This document shows positions 19,458 through 28,253 of a DNA stretch of 64,000 nt, one piece after another; position 1 is the stretch's first letter, and every line of letters begins with the position of its first letter. This stretch comes from Xylanibacter ruminicola (GTDB taxonomy: Bacteria; Bacteroidota; Bacteroidia; Bacteroidales; Bacteroidaceae), in NCBI GenBank assembly GCA_015060625.1, contig SUYC01000005.1, positions 167,270 through 231,269 of the forward strand. The letters are read 5' to 3'. A program made the translations under genes and the position numbers. The notes beneath the pieces were generated by a model. The model saw nothing but the letters and a program-made list of their open reading frames with translations. It was not told the origin of the DNA and did no database searches.

Positions 19458-20261
19458 ATGGAACTGACTAGCGAACAACGTAGGCGTTATAATCGCCACT
19501 TGATACTGGAAGGTTTTGGTGCCGAGGCACAAAGCAAGTTGCTGCAGGCCAAGGTGCTGCTGGTGGGTGCAGGCGGCTTAGGCTCGCCTGTGGCCCTGTA
19601 TCTGGCAGCAGCTGGTGTGGGCACTATTGGTGTGGTGGATGGTGATACCGTGAGTATCACCAACCTGCAGCGCCAGGTGCTGCACAGCACTCCCGATGTG
19701 GGGCGCCCCAAGGTGGATGTGGCCAAGGAGCGCATGCAGGCTATCAACCCCGATGTGCATGTGGAGACCTACGAATACTATCTGAGCGAGGCCAATGCCT
19801 TGGAGCTGATTAAAAACTATGATTTTGTGATCGACGGTACCGACAATTTTGCCACCAAATATCTGGTAAACGATGCCTGCGTGATGCTTAACAAGGCCTT
19901 TTCGATGGGTGGCATCAGCAAGTATAGCGGACAGCTAATGACCCATGTGCCAGGCTCGGCCTGTTACCGTTGCCTGTTTCCTGAGCCCCCAGCCAAGCAG
20001 GATGTTGAAACCTGCGCGATGGTGGGTGTGTTAGGTTCGATAGCCGGCATGTTAGGAACTGTGCAGGCCACCGAGTGTATCAAATGCATCACTGGGGTGG
20101 GGCAGTTGCTCACCAACAGTATGCTTACTTTCGATGCCCTCAGCATGCAGTGGCAGCGCTTTGATTTTGCTCAGCGTGCAAGCTGCGAGCTCTGTGGCAC
20201 TCACCCTTCAATACACCAATTGAAGGAGTATGCTTTCAAACCCTGCTCGAAGAGAGTTTAA
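19458..20261 (+). CDS. thiF: ThiF/MoeB-family adenylyltransferase
   Basis: 267 residues from ATG at 19458; a TTG precedes it within the repeat and is less likely. It adenylates the ThiS C-terminus. 'LLVGAGGLGSPVALYLAAAGVG' is the nucleotide-binding loop, followed by 'VDGDTVSITNLQRQVLH' and 'IDGTDNFATKYLVNDAC'. Zinc-binding pairs are Cys169/172 ('ACYRC') and Cys243/246 ('CELC'). No rhodanese domain is attached, so the sulfur donor is elsewhere. Its position between thiC and thiH supports the thiamine role over molybdopterin. Confidence 0.93.
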   Translation: MELTSEQRRRYNRHLILEGFGAEAQSKLLQAKVLLVGAGGLGSPVALYLAAAGVGTIGVVDGDTVSITNLQRQVLHSTPDVGRPKVDVAKERMQAINPDVHVETYEYYLSEANALELIKNYDFVIDGTDNFATKYLVNDACVMLNKAFSMGGISKYSGQLMTHVPGSACYRCLFPEPPAKQDVETCAMVGVLGSIAGMLGTVQATECIKCITGVGQLLTNSMLTFDALSMQWQRFDFAQRASCELCGTHPSIHQLKEYAFKPCSKRV

Positions 20262-20288
20262 GAATTGAAGAATTGAAAAATTGAAGTT
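20262..20288 (+). repeat. Tandem-repeat linker before thiH
   Basis: GAATTGAAGAATTGAAAAAT then TGAAGTT: period-9 GAATTGAA units filling the 27 bp between thiF and thiH, of the same family as the repeat before thiF. Confidence 0.72.
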
Positions 20289-21419
20289 ATGTTTTCTGAT
20301 GAACTAAAAAATATCAGTTGGGACGAGACCACTGAGCGTATTGCCAGTAAGACCGATGCCGATGTGCGTCGCGCACTGGGCAAGAGTCATTGCGATGTAG
20401 ATGATTTTATGGCTCTGCTCTCGCCCGCTGCCGAGCCTTATCTTGAAACGATGGCCCGACTGTCAAGACGTTACACCGAGGAGCGTTTCGGGCGCACCAT
20501 GTCGATGTTTATCCCACTTTATATTACCAATTCCTGCTCAAACTCGTGCGTCTATTGCGGTTTCCATCGCGAAAACCCCATGGCACGCACCATCCTTACG
20601 CCCGAACAGATTGAGGACGAATATAAGGCAATTAAGAAGTTGGCACCTTTCGAGAATATCCTGTTGGTCACAGGCGAGAATCCAGCCAAGGCGGGAGTTC
20701 CTTATCTGGCTAAGGCTATCGATATCGCCAAGCGCTATTTCTCGAACATCAAAATCGAGGTGATGCCGCTGAAGATGGAGGACTATCGCGAGTTGACTCA
20801 CCACGGACTGAACGGTGTGATATGCTTCCAGGAAACCTACAACCGCGAACACTACCAGCTGTACCACCCACGCGGTATGAAGAGCCGTTTTGAATGGCGC
20901 TGCGATGGGTTCGACCGTATGGGACAGGCGGGTGTGCACTCTATCGGTATGGGTGTGCTTATCGGTCTGGAGAAAGAGTGGCGCACCGATGTGACGATGA
21001 TGGCCCACCACCTGCGCTATCTGCAAAAGCACTATTGGCGCACCAAGTACTCGATCAACTTCCCCCGAATGCGTCCTGCGCAGAACGAAGGCTTCCAGCC
21101 TAATTGCTTTATGACCGATCGCGAACTGGCGCAGGCTACGTTTGCCATGCGTATCTTCGACCACGATGTGGATATCTCTTATTCTACCCGCGAGCCGGCT
21201 TATATCCGCGATAATATGTGCACCTTGGGTGTTACCACTATGTCGGCCGAGAGCCATGTCAACCCTGGTGGCTATTACACCTACCCACAGGCTTTGGAGC
21301 AGTTTACTGTGAGCGATGAGCGTACGGCAAAAGTAATCAATACCCGTCTGAAGGAACTGGGCCGCGAGCCTGTATGGAAGGATTGGGATGCGAGCTTTGA
21401 TTATATGAATAGGAAGTGA
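20289..21419 (+). CDS. thiH: 2-iminoacetate synthase ThiH
   Basis: 376 residues. The radical SAM cluster motif CX3CX2C is 'CSNSCVYC' (Cys83, 87, 90), followed by the BATS-type C-terminal region with 'GVLIGLEKEWRTDV' and 'SINFPRMRPAQNEGF'. It splits tyrosine to dehydroglycine (2-iminoacetate) and p-cresol, the anaerobic route to the thiazole nitrogen. This fits an obligate anaerobe. The next gene starts 8 bp after its stop. Confidence 0.96.
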   Translation: MFSDELKNISWDETTERIASKTDADVRRALGKSHCDVDDFMALLSPAAEPYLETMARLSRRYTEERFGRTMSMFIPLYITNSCSNSCVYCGFHRENPMARTILTPEQIEDEYKAIKKLAPFENILLVTGENPAKAGVPYLAKAIDIAKRYFSNIKIEVMPLKMEDYRELTHHGLNGVICFQETYNREHYQLYHPRGMKSRFEWRCDGFDRMGQAGVHSIGMGVLIGLEKEWRTDVTMMAHHLRYLQKHYWRTKYSINFPRMRPAQNEGFQPNCFMTDRELAQATFAMRIFDHDVDISYSTREPAYIRDNMCTLGVTTMSAESHVNPGGYYTYPQALEQFTVSDERTAKVINTRLKELGREPVWKDWDASFDYMNRK

Positions 21420-21427
21420 AAGGGACA

Positions 21428-22024
21428 ATGGTGATAGTAATTACGAAACCCGAGTTCTTTGAGGGCGAGGCTGAGCAGATTGTGCAGCTGCTGGATAGCG
21501 GCCGGGCCGACTTGGTGCATATTCGCAAGCCGCAGCAGCCTAGTTCTCTGGCCGATTCGGCCAGAGGGCTAGAACTAGCCGAACTAGCCGAACTAGCCGG
21601 GCTAGAAAGGCTAGAGCGCCTAATTCAGGCGCTGCCGGCTAGACTCTACTCGCGGTTGGTGCTGCATGATGGGCATCAGCTGGCCATCAAATATGGTTTG
21701 CGCGGGGTGCATCTTAACTCACGTCATCCTCAGCCACCTGATGGCTTCAAAGGAGCTGTTAGCATCTCGTGCCACTCTCTCAAGGAGTTGGCTGAGTGCC
21801 GCAAGCAGCCTTATGCCTACATGAGCTTGAGTCCTATCTTCGACAGTATCTCAAAGCGCGGCTATCGTTCAGCATTTTCTGCCGACGATATTGCTGCAGC
21901 CCGCAGTCAGGGACTGATCGACGAACGGGTGATGGCGCTGGGAGGTATCACTTTCGACCGCATATCAGAAGTAACAAAAATGGGCTTTGGAGGAGCCATG
22001 ATCCTCGGCGACGCATGGAAGTAG
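21428..22024 (+). CDS. Second ThiE-like protein (TenI / thiazole tautomerase or thiamine-phosphate synthase)
   Basis: 198 residues from ATG at 21428. It has the TIM-barrel ThiE/TenI pattern: 'HIRKPQ', 'LVLHDGHQLAIKYGLRGVHLNSRHPQ', 'ISCHSLKELAECRKQPYAYMSLSPIFDSISKRGY', 'VMALGGIT', 'GFGGAMILGDAW'. With a complete thiE already in the operon, a TenI (thiazole tautomerase) role is plausible. Between residues ~48 and 68 lies a repeat-derived insertion, 'LELAELAELAGLERLERL', encoded by a 9-bp tandem DNA repeat that stays in frame. The end overlaps thiD by 10 bp. Confidence 0.75.
   Translation: MVIVITKPEFFEGEAEQIVQLLDSGRADLVHIRKPQQPSSLADSARGLELAELAELAGLERLERLIQALPARLYSRLVLHDGHQLAIKYGLRGVHLNSRHPQPPDGFKGAVSISCHSLKELAECRKQPYAYMSLSPIFDSISKRGYRSAFSADDIAAARSQGLIDERVMALGGITFDRISEVTKMGFGGAMILGDAWK
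21541..21622 (+). repeat. Palindrome-plus-tandem repeat inside the ThiE2/TenI gene
   Basis: An inverted repeat (TAGTTCTCTGGCC at 21541 with GGCCAGAG...AGAACTA) is followed by three copies of GAACTAGCC and two diverged GGCTAGA units. The 9-bp period preserves the reading frame. It looks like an intergenic-type repeat captured within a coding sequence. Confidence 0.7.
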
Positions 22025-22812
22025 TATTATCAATAGCTGGTAGCGACTCATCAGCCGGTGCCGGCATTCAGCAGGACCTGAAAACCATTACAGCCCATGG
22101 TTGTTATGGTGCCACGGTGATTACATCGGTAACCTCGCAAAATACGTTAGGTGTACAGGCAGCCATGCCTGTGCCGCCCGATGTGGTGGGGCAGCAGTTA
22201 CGTGCCGTACTGAGCGATTTGGAGCCTCGGGCCATCAAGATAGGTATGCTGCCTGATGCCGAGGTGGCTCAGGTGGTTGCCACCGAACTGCGTGCTTATC
22301 TGCAGCAGCACCCCGTAGCGGTGGTTTACGATCCGGTGATGGTATCCACCAGCGGCTATCCGCTTATGGCTCCCGAAACCATACAGATAGTGACCGAGCA
22401 GCTGTTCCCCCTTTGCACACTCATCACACCCAATCTGCCCGAAACCACCTGTTTGCTGCAACTGATTGATAAAAACATTCCCTCGTCGTTTGTACAATTG
22501 GCTGGCGAAACCCTGGCCCGGCATTTTGCTTGTGCTTTTTTGCTGAAGGGCGGTCATGCCGATTCGCCACAGATGGTGGATTTGCTGTTTGAGTGCGACG
22601 GCGGTGTAAGCCGTTTTGCCACCGAACGTATTGCTACAGGCAATCTGCATGGTACAGGCTGTACACTCTCATCGGCCATTGCCTCGTGGTTAGCCTTAGG
22701 CAGCGAACTGCCCGATGCTGTGGGTAAGGCCAAACAGTTTGTTACCGAAGCCATCCGCCGTTCAGTAAGCGCCGGCATCGGTCATGGTAACGGACCTTTA
22801 CTGATGCCCTGA
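22015..22812 (+). CDS. thiD: Hydroxymethylpyrimidine/phosphomethylpyrimidine kinase ThiD
   Basis: 265 residues from ATG at 22015 (MEVVLSIAGSDSSAGAGIQQD), which overlaps the previous stop by 10 bp; the longer frame upstream is a shadow of the preceding gene. The ribokinase-fold motifs 'SIAGSDSSAGAG', 'YDPVMVSTSGYPL', 'LITPNLPE', 'LLKGGHA' and 'LHGTGCTLSSAIA' (anion hole/catalytic Asp region) are typical of ThiD. It phosphorylates HMP and HMP-P. It is the last gene of the thi operon. Confidence 0.95.
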   Translation: MEVVLSIAGSDSSAGAGIQQDLKTITAHGCYGATVITSVTSQNTLGVQAAMPVPPDVVGQQLRAVLSDLEPRAIKIGMLPDAEVAQVVATELRAYLQQHPVAVVYDPVMVSTSGYPLMAPETIQIVTEQLFPLCTLITPNLPETTCLLQLIDKNIPSSFVQLAGETLARHFACAFLLKGGHADSPQMVDLLFECDGGVSRFATERIATGNLHGTGCTLSSAIASWLALGSELPDAVGKAKQFVTEAIRRSVSAGIGHGNGPLLMP

Positions 22813-22821
22813 CGGCAAGGC

Positions 22822-22860
22822 AAAAAAATGTGGACACCCACCCTTGACGGATGGATGCCC
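22822..22860 (-). terminator. Terminator of the small secreted-protein gene
   Basis: On the minus strand a 12-pair stem (complement of 22849-22860 with 22832-22843, three G-U pairs) and 5-nt loop are followed by T7 (complement of 22822-22828). On the plus strand the same stem has A-C mismatches, so it works for the minus gene. Confidence 0.82.
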
Positions 22861-22891
22861 ACTATCCCATGGATTAGAATTATATGCTCTA

Positions 22892-23254
22892 TTATTTGTT
22901 CAGACCACGGTTGTTGAGTGTGATGTTCAACAGCATCAGGTACTTCTTCATCTGCTCGGCGTTCAGAACGCGTCTCATGCGCTTAACATCAGTGTTGATG
23001 GCGTCCTTAACCATAGCCTCGCGCTCGGTGTTACCATACTGAGCGGCATAAACCATCTCAGTGTTGAACACGTGGTGAATGTTCTCAACGGCAGCCTTCT
23101 GATCGTCGGCCAGCTTCAGAGCGTCAGAGAGCTTATTGATATTGATATCCATCTTATAAGCCTCTACGTTGGCTACTGCGTTAGTGTTCTCACCCTCAGC
23201 AAATGCAGTTGTCATACTCAGCATTGCAACCATTGTCAAAATCATCTTTTTCAT
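22892..23254 (-). CDS. Small secreted helical protein of unknown function
   Basis: 120 residues with a clear signal peptide ('MKKMILTMVAMLSMTTAFAEG'). The mature part is predicted helical and charged ('LSDALKLADDQKAAVENIHHVF', 'RRVLNAEQMKKYLMLLNITLNNRGL'). The 'L...QK...' and 'LNAEQMKKY' spacing recalls periplasmic LTxxQ/Spy-like proteins, but the similarity is weak. It has its own strong promoter, an ~85-nt leader and a terminator, so it is a separate, probably well-expressed gene. No function is assigned. Confidence 0.8.
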   Translation of the reverse strand: MKKMILTMVAMLSMTTAFAEGENTNAVANVEAYKMDININKLSDALKLADDQKAAVENIHHVFNTEMVYAAQYGNTEREAMVKDAINTDVKRMRRVLNAEQMKKYLMLLNITLNNRGLNK

Positions 23255-23345
23255 CTTTTTACCCTTTCTTAATTTTTACTCAGTCGGCCTTTCACGGTCG
23301 GCCTACTTTAAACATTTTTGTTATCCTTTTTCCTTTTTGACGATG

Positions 23346-23376
23346 CAAAGGTACGGCGACTTTTTGAATTTAACAA
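23346..23376 (-). promoter_or_regulatory. Promoter of the small secreted-protein gene
   Basis: Minus-strand TTG (complement of 23374-23376), 20 bp, TACCTTTG (complement of 23346-23353). The leader between it and the gene contains a direct repeat GTCGGCCT (two copies about 23282-23303). Confidence 0.8.
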
Positions 23377-23458
23377 GCATTTTTATGTATTTGTGTGCGA
23401 ACACAGTGGTTTTGTTGATACAAATCATGTTATTGATTCAGGTCAACGGTTATGAGAC

Positions 23459-23490
23459 AAAAAAAGGGAGGCAAGACCAGCTTGCCTCCC
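23459..23490 (-). terminator. Terminator of the carboxylesterase gene
   Basis: A perfect 10-bp stem GGGAGGCAAG/CTTGCCTCCC (23466-23475 and 23481-23490), 5-nt loop, followed on the minus strand by T7. Confidence 0.9.
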
Positions 23491-23510
23491 CATGGAAGTT
23501 AAAAATTTAG

Positions 23511-25049
23511 TTATCTAGTGATAGTGGTGCGGCGTGGAGCAGGCCCGAAACCGAATGCAGGCAGTTTCGATTTTTCGGGTTCGCCTAAGAACGAAGCCTC
23601 GGCATCTTTCTCGTCGAGCTTAAACACCATAAACTTGGTGCTCTTAGCGGTGCAAGGTGTCCAGGCACCACCCTTAGGACCGTTAGGATCGCTGTACTTC
23701 ACAAAGTTGGTCCATGCAGTCAGCATCTTCTCGCTCAGGTCCCAGTCGCCCTTCGTCCATGGGCGCCAGCAGTGCTTCAGACTCTTGAATACGAACCACA
23801 GGTCGCTTGAGTGGAAAGCTCCCTTCAGTCGCTGGGTTACTTCGGGATGGCTGCCATCATCGGGCAACGGACGAGCAAACTGGTAGGCCCAAGCCTTACC
23901 GCCTTTTTGCTCGCGAACCTTGCAGAACTCGGCAATGTTGGGTGCCATGTTACCCATATCATCCAGTGTAAATCCAATCATATAAGGAACATCTGCCAAT
24001 GTGCCCTGGCGGGTGGCATCGTCGAAACTCTTCTCGCTCACGTAGCCATCAATCATCGGCATGAATGGCAGTCCTTGACGCATAAATGCCATAGGACCGC
24101 TGGCCTGCTGTCCGTCGTTGTTCACCTGATAGTAGAGGGTGGGCAGGGCGAAGATAGTTTCGGTGCTGGCAGCACGCATCTTCTGCAGGTCGGTCAGTCC
24201 GGCCCAGTCGAACACCTTCTTGGCATTAGCCTCGGCTTCTTTCACCGTACCGCCGCTGTAGCGTGCGCCCATGGGGTTGCCATTGGCATCGGGAATGCTC
24301 AGGCCCTGGGCACTCATAATCACAGCCTTGTGGAACAATCCGCGAGCCAGTGGGCTCTCGCACAGTGTACGTACGCTACCGCCACCGGCGCTCTGTCCGA
24401 AGATGGTTACGTTATTGGGATCGCCACCAAACTGAGCGATATTCTTCTTAATCCATTTCAGAGCCTCGATCTGGTCCAGGATACCATAGTTGCCCGATAC
24501 GTGGTTGGGGTTCTCGGCAGCCAGAGCTGGGTGAGTGAGGAATCCGAATACACCTAAGCGGTAGTTGATAGATACCAGCACCACATCCTTGGCACCCCAT
24601 TCCTGTCCGTCGAACTCAGGCTCCGAACCGAAACCCTCGCGATAGCCGCCACCATGAATCCACAGGGCTACGGGCAGTTTCTTGTTGACATTGCCTGGCG
24701 CTTTGGTCCAAACGTTCAGATACAGGCAGTCCTCGCTAAAGGCAGCCTCCTTGCCATAGCCCCACTCGGTATAGTAGCCACCGGTGTATTGTATGGCCTG
24801 ATAGCTGGGGCGACCAAAAGTGTCGCACACCTTTACACCCTTCCAGGGCACAACAGGTTGCGGAGCCTTCCAGCGGTTCTCCTTGATAGGAGGTGCAGCA
24901 TAAGGAATGCCACGATACACAAAAACTTCGGGATGATCATCGGCCAGGATGCCTTGCACCTTGCCACCTTCGATTGTTAGAACTGGGTTTTCTGCAGCAC
25001 CTGCAGACGCTGCTACTAAGAGCAGGAGAGACATGAATAGTTTTCTCAT
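23511..25049 (-). CDS. Type-B carboxylesterase, secreted
   Basis: 512 residues with a signal peptide ('MRKLFMSLLLLVAASAGAAE'). It is an alpha/beta-hydrolase of the carboxylesterase/para-nitrobenzyl esterase family: 'YRGIPYAAPP', 'EDCLYLNVW', the oxyanion-hole 'IHGGGYREGFGS' and the nucleophile elbow 'FGQSAGGGS' (Ser220), plus 'GTLADVPYMIGFTLDD' and a C-terminal His region ('GAFHSSDLWFVF'). Such enzymes in Bacteroidales often remove acyl or aromatic esters from plant polysaccharides. It appears monocistronic with its own terminator. Confidence 0.92.
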   Translation of the reverse strand: MRKLFMSLLLLVAASAGAAENPVLTIEGGKVQGILADDHPEVFVYRGIPYAAPPIKENRWKAPQPVVPWKGVKVCDTFGRPSYQAIQYTGGYYTEWGYGKEAAFSEDCLYLNVWTKAPGNVNKKLPVALWIHGGGYREGFGSEPEFDGQEWGAKDVVLVSINYRLGVFGFLTHPALAAENPNHVSGNYGILDQIEALKWIKKNIAQFGGDPNNVTIFGQSAGGGSVRTLCESPLARGLFHKAVIMSAQGLSIPDANGNPMGARYSGGTVKEAEANAKKVFDWAGLTDLQKMRAASTETIFALPTLYYQVNNDGQQASGPMAFMRQGLPFMPMIDGYVSEKSFDDATRQGTLADVPYMIGFTLDDMGNMAPNIAEFCKVREQKGGKAWAYQFARPLPDDGSHPEVTQRLKGAFHSSDLWFVFKSLKHCWRPWTKGDWDLSEKMLTAWTNFVKYSDPNGPKGGAWTPCTAKSTKFMVFKLDEKDAEASFLGEPEKSKLPAFGFGPAPRRTTITR

Positions 25050-25130
25050 AATTATTGGTTTGTTGATAATAACTAATGGTTCCTTATTTATATAAAGGTT
25101 ATTATATAGACGCAGAGCGTCGCAAAAGGT

Positions 25131-26009
25131 TTAATCCGAAAGTAAAGTTTGGCGAGTTTTTCGTCGGCCTATGGCTATCAGCTTTTCCGATTTGTCGTAG
25201 TCGAATCCGCCGTAGCGGGTCATTTGTATATCCACCAGCACATCGGGTTTGGTGAGTTGGGCCATCAGCAGCGAGTTCTGTCGTATCATCAGCGAACTGA
25301 CGCGCGACAGCATGGTGTAGTAGTTAAAGTCGAGATGGTCGGGCAGCAGTCGGTTCAGTATCTGTTGCGACAGCGAGGTGCTGTGTTTGCGCTTCTCGGC
25401 GAGTTCCTGCTGTATCTCCCACTGTGCTTTATAGTCGTGCCCGCTCACGTCGATACCTATCAGCAGGTCGCCCTCGTGGCGTTCTACGCGGTTCAGTGGT
25501 ATGGGATTGGTAACGCCGCCGTCGATCAGTATCATGCCGTCGCGCTGCACCGGTTCATAAAAGGTGGGTAGCGATATCGAGGCTCGGATGGCTTCGAACA
25601 GGCTGCCTTTGCGGAAAACCACTTCCTGCCCCGCAATCCAGTCGGTAGCCACGGCGCAGTAGGGGATAGGCAGGTCCTCAATCTGTACATCGGGCACAAA
25701 CTCCATGATGGCCTCGATGATGCGACTGCCTTTTACGAGATGGTTCAGACTGAACGAGAAGTCGGTCAGTTCGAGCATCTTTTTCCGGTCGATGGTTTTC
25801 ATCCACTCGCGAAAATCCTCCAGTTTGCCTGCTGCATACACGCCACCTATCAGCGCTCCCATCGAGCAGCCGGCTATCGAGGTGATATGATAGCCTTGTG
25901 CCAAGAGTTCTTCGATGGCGCCGATATGCGCCAGTCCACGTGCGCCGCCACTCGACAGCACCAGGGCCACATCACGTGTTGAATGGGGTATTGTATCCTG
26001 TTTGCTCAT
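25131..26009 (-). CDS. Patatin-like phospholipase (RssA/NTE family)
   Basis: 292 residues from ATG at 26009 (MSKQDTIPHSTRDVALVLSSGGARGLAHIGAIEEL); an ATG at 26018 is also possible. The patatin catalytic dyad is visible: Ser49 in 'GCSMGALIGG' and Asp163 in 'LIDGGVTNP', with the oxyanion 'SSGGARG'. No signal peptide, so probably cytoplasmic or membrane-associated. The C-terminal ~90 residues hold conserved segments ('LPDHLDFNYYTMLSRVSSLM', 'RYGGFDYDKSEKLIAIGR') typical of the Bacteroidales branch. It diverges from the DMT exporter with a palindromic repeat between. Confidence 0.88.
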   Translation of the reverse strand: MSKQDTIPHSTRDVALVLSSGGARGLAHIGAIEELLAQGYHITSIAGCSMGALIGGVYAAGKLEDFREWMKTIDRKKMLELTDFSFSLNHLVKGSRIIEAIMEFVPDVQIEDLPIPYCAVATDWIAGQEVVFRKGSLFEAIRASISLPTFYEPVQRDGMILIDGGVTNPIPLNRVERHEGDLLIGIDVSGHDYKAQWEIQQELAEKRKHSTSLSQQILNRLLPDHLDFNYYTMLSRVSSLMIRQNSLLMAQLTKPDVLVDIQMTRYGGFDYDKSEKLIAIGRRKTRQTLLSD

Positions 26010-26049
26010 TATAGTCATTAAGTTCTTGGTGCAAAAATACAAAAAAATA

Positions 26050-26115
26050 GGCACGAATCACACGAATTTGCGAGAATTTATTATTTTTTTCGTGTTAATT
26101 CGTGAAATTCGTGCC
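26050..26115. repeat. Intergenic palindrome with CACGAATT tandem arms
   Basis: Left arm GGCACGAATCACACGAATTT, right arm CGTGTTAATTCGTGAAATTC then GTGCC, each composed of 8-9 bp CACGAATn units. It is located between divergent patatin and EamA genes. Same architecture as the ACACAGAG family but a different unit. Confidence 0.82.
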
Positions 26116-26123
26116 AAAACAAT

Positions 26124-26131
26124 TACCTTTG
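26124..26131 (+). promoter_or_regulatory. -7 box of the EamA transporter gene
   Basis: TACCTTTG followed by CAAC. The ATG at 26140 is only 8 bp downstream, so the mRNA would be nearly leaderless. No clear -33 TTG in the palindrome upstream. Confidence 0.6.
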
Positions 26132-26139
26132 CAACCTAT

Positions 26140-27072
26140 ATGACACAACAAAGTATATTTCAGCGCCCCGTATGGGCTGCCCTTATGGCTTTTACCGCAG
26201 CGTTTCTGTGGGGATGGGCTTATCCGTTTATCAAACTGGGCTTTGCCGAGCTCGGAATCACTGCCGATATGACGGGCAGTAAGATGTTGTTTGCCGGCAT
26301 CCGCTTTTGTATTTCTGGACTCATCATCCTTTCCATCGCCCATTTCACCCATCGTTCGTTCCGGTTCAAGGAGTCGGCCCGGCCCCATCTGCTGGGCAGT
26401 GCTTTGTTTCTGTTGGGCTTCACCTTACTGAATACCACGCTGCATTACGCCGCCTTTTATATCGGTTTGTCGCATAGTCAGGGCAGTCGTGCTGCCATCC
26501 TTAATTCGCTCAGCGTGTTCACGCTGGTGCTGTTGGCCTGCCTGTTCTTTAAGAGCGATAAACTCACCGCGCGAAAAATGCTGGGATGCACCATCGGTTT
26601 CGGTGGTATCCTGTCGCTCAACCTGGGGGGCGAGGGTAGTGGCTCGTTCACCCTGCTGGGTGATGGCATGATTATACTCAATGCCCTGTGCGGTGCCTTT
26701 GCCGGACTGATGACGCGAGGTGTCAACCAGCGCGTGGATGTGTTTGTGGGCACCGGCTACAGTCTGGGCTTTGGTGGTGCCCTGCTCATCATCCCCGGCC
26801 TGCTGATGGGGGGCACGCTGCCCCACGTCACCCTGCTCGGACTGTTTTATCTGCTCATGCTGATAGGTATCTCTACCATCGGCTTTGCCCTCTATAATAA
26901 ACTCTTGACCTGTAATCCCGTTGGTAAGATAGCCATCTGGAACTCGCTCATCCCGGTGGTAGGTGCCGTTACCTCGTGCCTCTGCCTCGGCGAACCCTTC
27001 CTGCCCAAGTACATCCTGGCTGCCACCCTCACCACGGCGGGTATATACATTATTAATAAAGGAAAAGTGTAA
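26140..27072 (+). CDS. EamA-family (DMT) transporter
   Basis: 310 residues from ATG at 26140 (MTQQSIFQRPVWAALMAFTAAFLWGWAYPFIKLG), right after its -7 box; the frame extends upstream through the promoter and patatin start and is not used. Ten hydrophobic segments in two EamA repeats (~15-145 and ~165-305), with 'LWGWAYPFIKLG' in TM1 and the 'NSLIPVVGAVTSCLCLGEPF' pattern in TM9-10. It probably exports metabolites or amino acids; substrate unknown. The araC-type gene follows after 33 bp. Confidence 0.88.
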   Translation: MTQQSIFQRPVWAALMAFTAAFLWGWAYPFIKLGFAELGITADMTGSKMLFAGIRFCISGLIILSIAHFTHRSFRFKESARPHLLGSALFLLGFTLLNTTLHYAAFYIGLSHSQGSRAAILNSLSVFTLVLLACLFFKSDKLTARKMLGCTIGFGGILSLNLGGEGSGSFTLLGDGMIILNALCGAFAGLMTRGVNQRVDVFVGTGYSLGFGGALLIIPGLLMGGTLPHVTLLGLFYLLMLIGISTIGFALYNKLLTCNPVGKIAIWNSLIPVVGAVTSCLCLGEPFLPKYILAATLTTAGIYIINKGKV

Positions 27073-27105
27073 CATCAAAAAATAACAAACAAAACTAATA
27101 ACCTT

Positions 27106-28248
27106 ATGCCCACAACAGAATATCTACTACTTTTCGCCGTCAACCTGGCGTTTATCCTTACCAACCTGTATGGATGGATTCTGAAATGGTACTATCGTCC
27201 GAAAGCCTACGGCGAGCATTTTTATGAACTGTTTCCTGCCCAGCGATCGGTGGGTGTGCTGTATCTGATGCAGATTATGGAGTTGCCCTATCTGGTGCAG
27301 GTGGGCGACGATGATGCACTGCTCTACGTGAATGCCTTTGCCGTGCTGTTTTTTTCGCTGCAGATGCTGGTGATGTGCCACGGCTATTTCTTTGCGGCAC
27401 GAAATGCGGCCCGTGCCGGCGTGATGGATCACAAATGGTACTGGCTGTTTATGCCGGCAGCCCTTGTGCTGGCCCCCCTGTTGCTGCAGGCTCTGGGCAT
27501 CGTGAAACTGCCCGATGGTTATCGTCCTTTGGCGTTTGTGGCAGTCAGCGTGGTGTTTGCTGTCTATTTCGCCCTGTCGGTGCGCATGGCCCTCAAGATA
27601 GGTCAGGCCGTGCGCCGTGCCAACGAGGACACCTATGCCGATAGCGATGATTTCCCCGTGCGCTTTGCCCAGTACATCCAGTGGTTGCCCACGTTTATCT
27701 GTGTGCTGATGGCTATCAACTTCTATGCTGATAATGCCATCGTGAAAGCCGTGCGCGACGTGTTTTTTACGGGTATGAACATCTGGTTCTGCATCTTTAC
27801 GCTTAACCCTTGGCGACAGCCCTATGCCGACCGTACCGATGAAATCGTTAAGGCTGCAGCCGATGATATGGCTGAACCAGCACCTGTGGCAGGCACGTTC
27901 CGTTTGACCGACGAGCGCTTTATGCAGTTGAGCCGTAAGTTGGACGACCTGCTCACCAAGGAGCGTATCTTTACCGAGCAGCACATCACCAGCGACTTGC
28001 TGACGGCACGCCTGGGCACCAATGCCACCTATCTGTCGGAGGTGATACGCCGCAGCGGTTACCAGTCGTTCTACGATATGATTTGCCAACATCGTGTGCG
28101 CCATGCCATCAGTTTGATTACTGCCAAGCCCGATGAGCGCCTGCTGGTGATAGCCGAAGAGTGTGGTTTCTCTTCGCCGGCATCAATGACCAAGGCCTTC
28201 AAGCAGTTAGGCAAGCCGTCGCCTTCGGCCTATCGCCAGCAAGGGTAG
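27106..28248 (+). CDS. Membrane-anchored AraC-type transcriptional regulator
   Basis: 380 residues. The N-terminal ~235 residues hold six to seven hydrophobic segments, followed by a linker and a C-terminal AraC/XylS helix-turn-helix pair (~285-378): 'FTEQHITSDLLTARLGTNATYLSEVIRR', 'SFYDMICQHRVRHAISLI', 'IAEECGFSSPASMTKAFKQLGKPSPSAYRQ'. Such membrane-bound AraC proteins are common in Bacteroidetes and probably sense a signal through the membrane domain. It is directly upstream of a tandem 19-bp repeat and the sulfatase unit, which it may control. Confidence 0.87.
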   Translation: MPTTEYLLLFAVNLAFILTNLYGWILKWYYRPKAYGEHFYELFPAQRSVGVLYLMQIMELPYLVQVGDDDALLYVNAFAVLFFSLQMLVMCHGYFFAARNAARAGVMDHKWYWLFMPAALVLAPLLLQALGIVKLPDGYRPLAFVAVSVVFAVYFALSVRMALKIGQAVRRANEDTYADSDDFPVRFAQYIQWLPTFICVLMAINFYADNAIVKAVRDVFFTGMNIWFCIFTLNPWRQPYADRTDEIVKAAADDMAEPAPVAGTFRLTDERFMQLSRKLDDLLTKERIFTEQHITSDLLTARLGTNATYLSEVIRRSGYQSFYDMICQHRVRHAISLITAKPDERLLVIAEECGFSSPASMTKAFKQLGKPSPSAYRQQG

Positions 28249-28253
28249 GGGGC

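Noticed and set aside
21796..22014. Earlier start of the ThiD frame inside the ThiE2/TenI gene
   Set aside because: ThiD homology begins at the ATG at 22015; the upstream part is the shadow of another gene.
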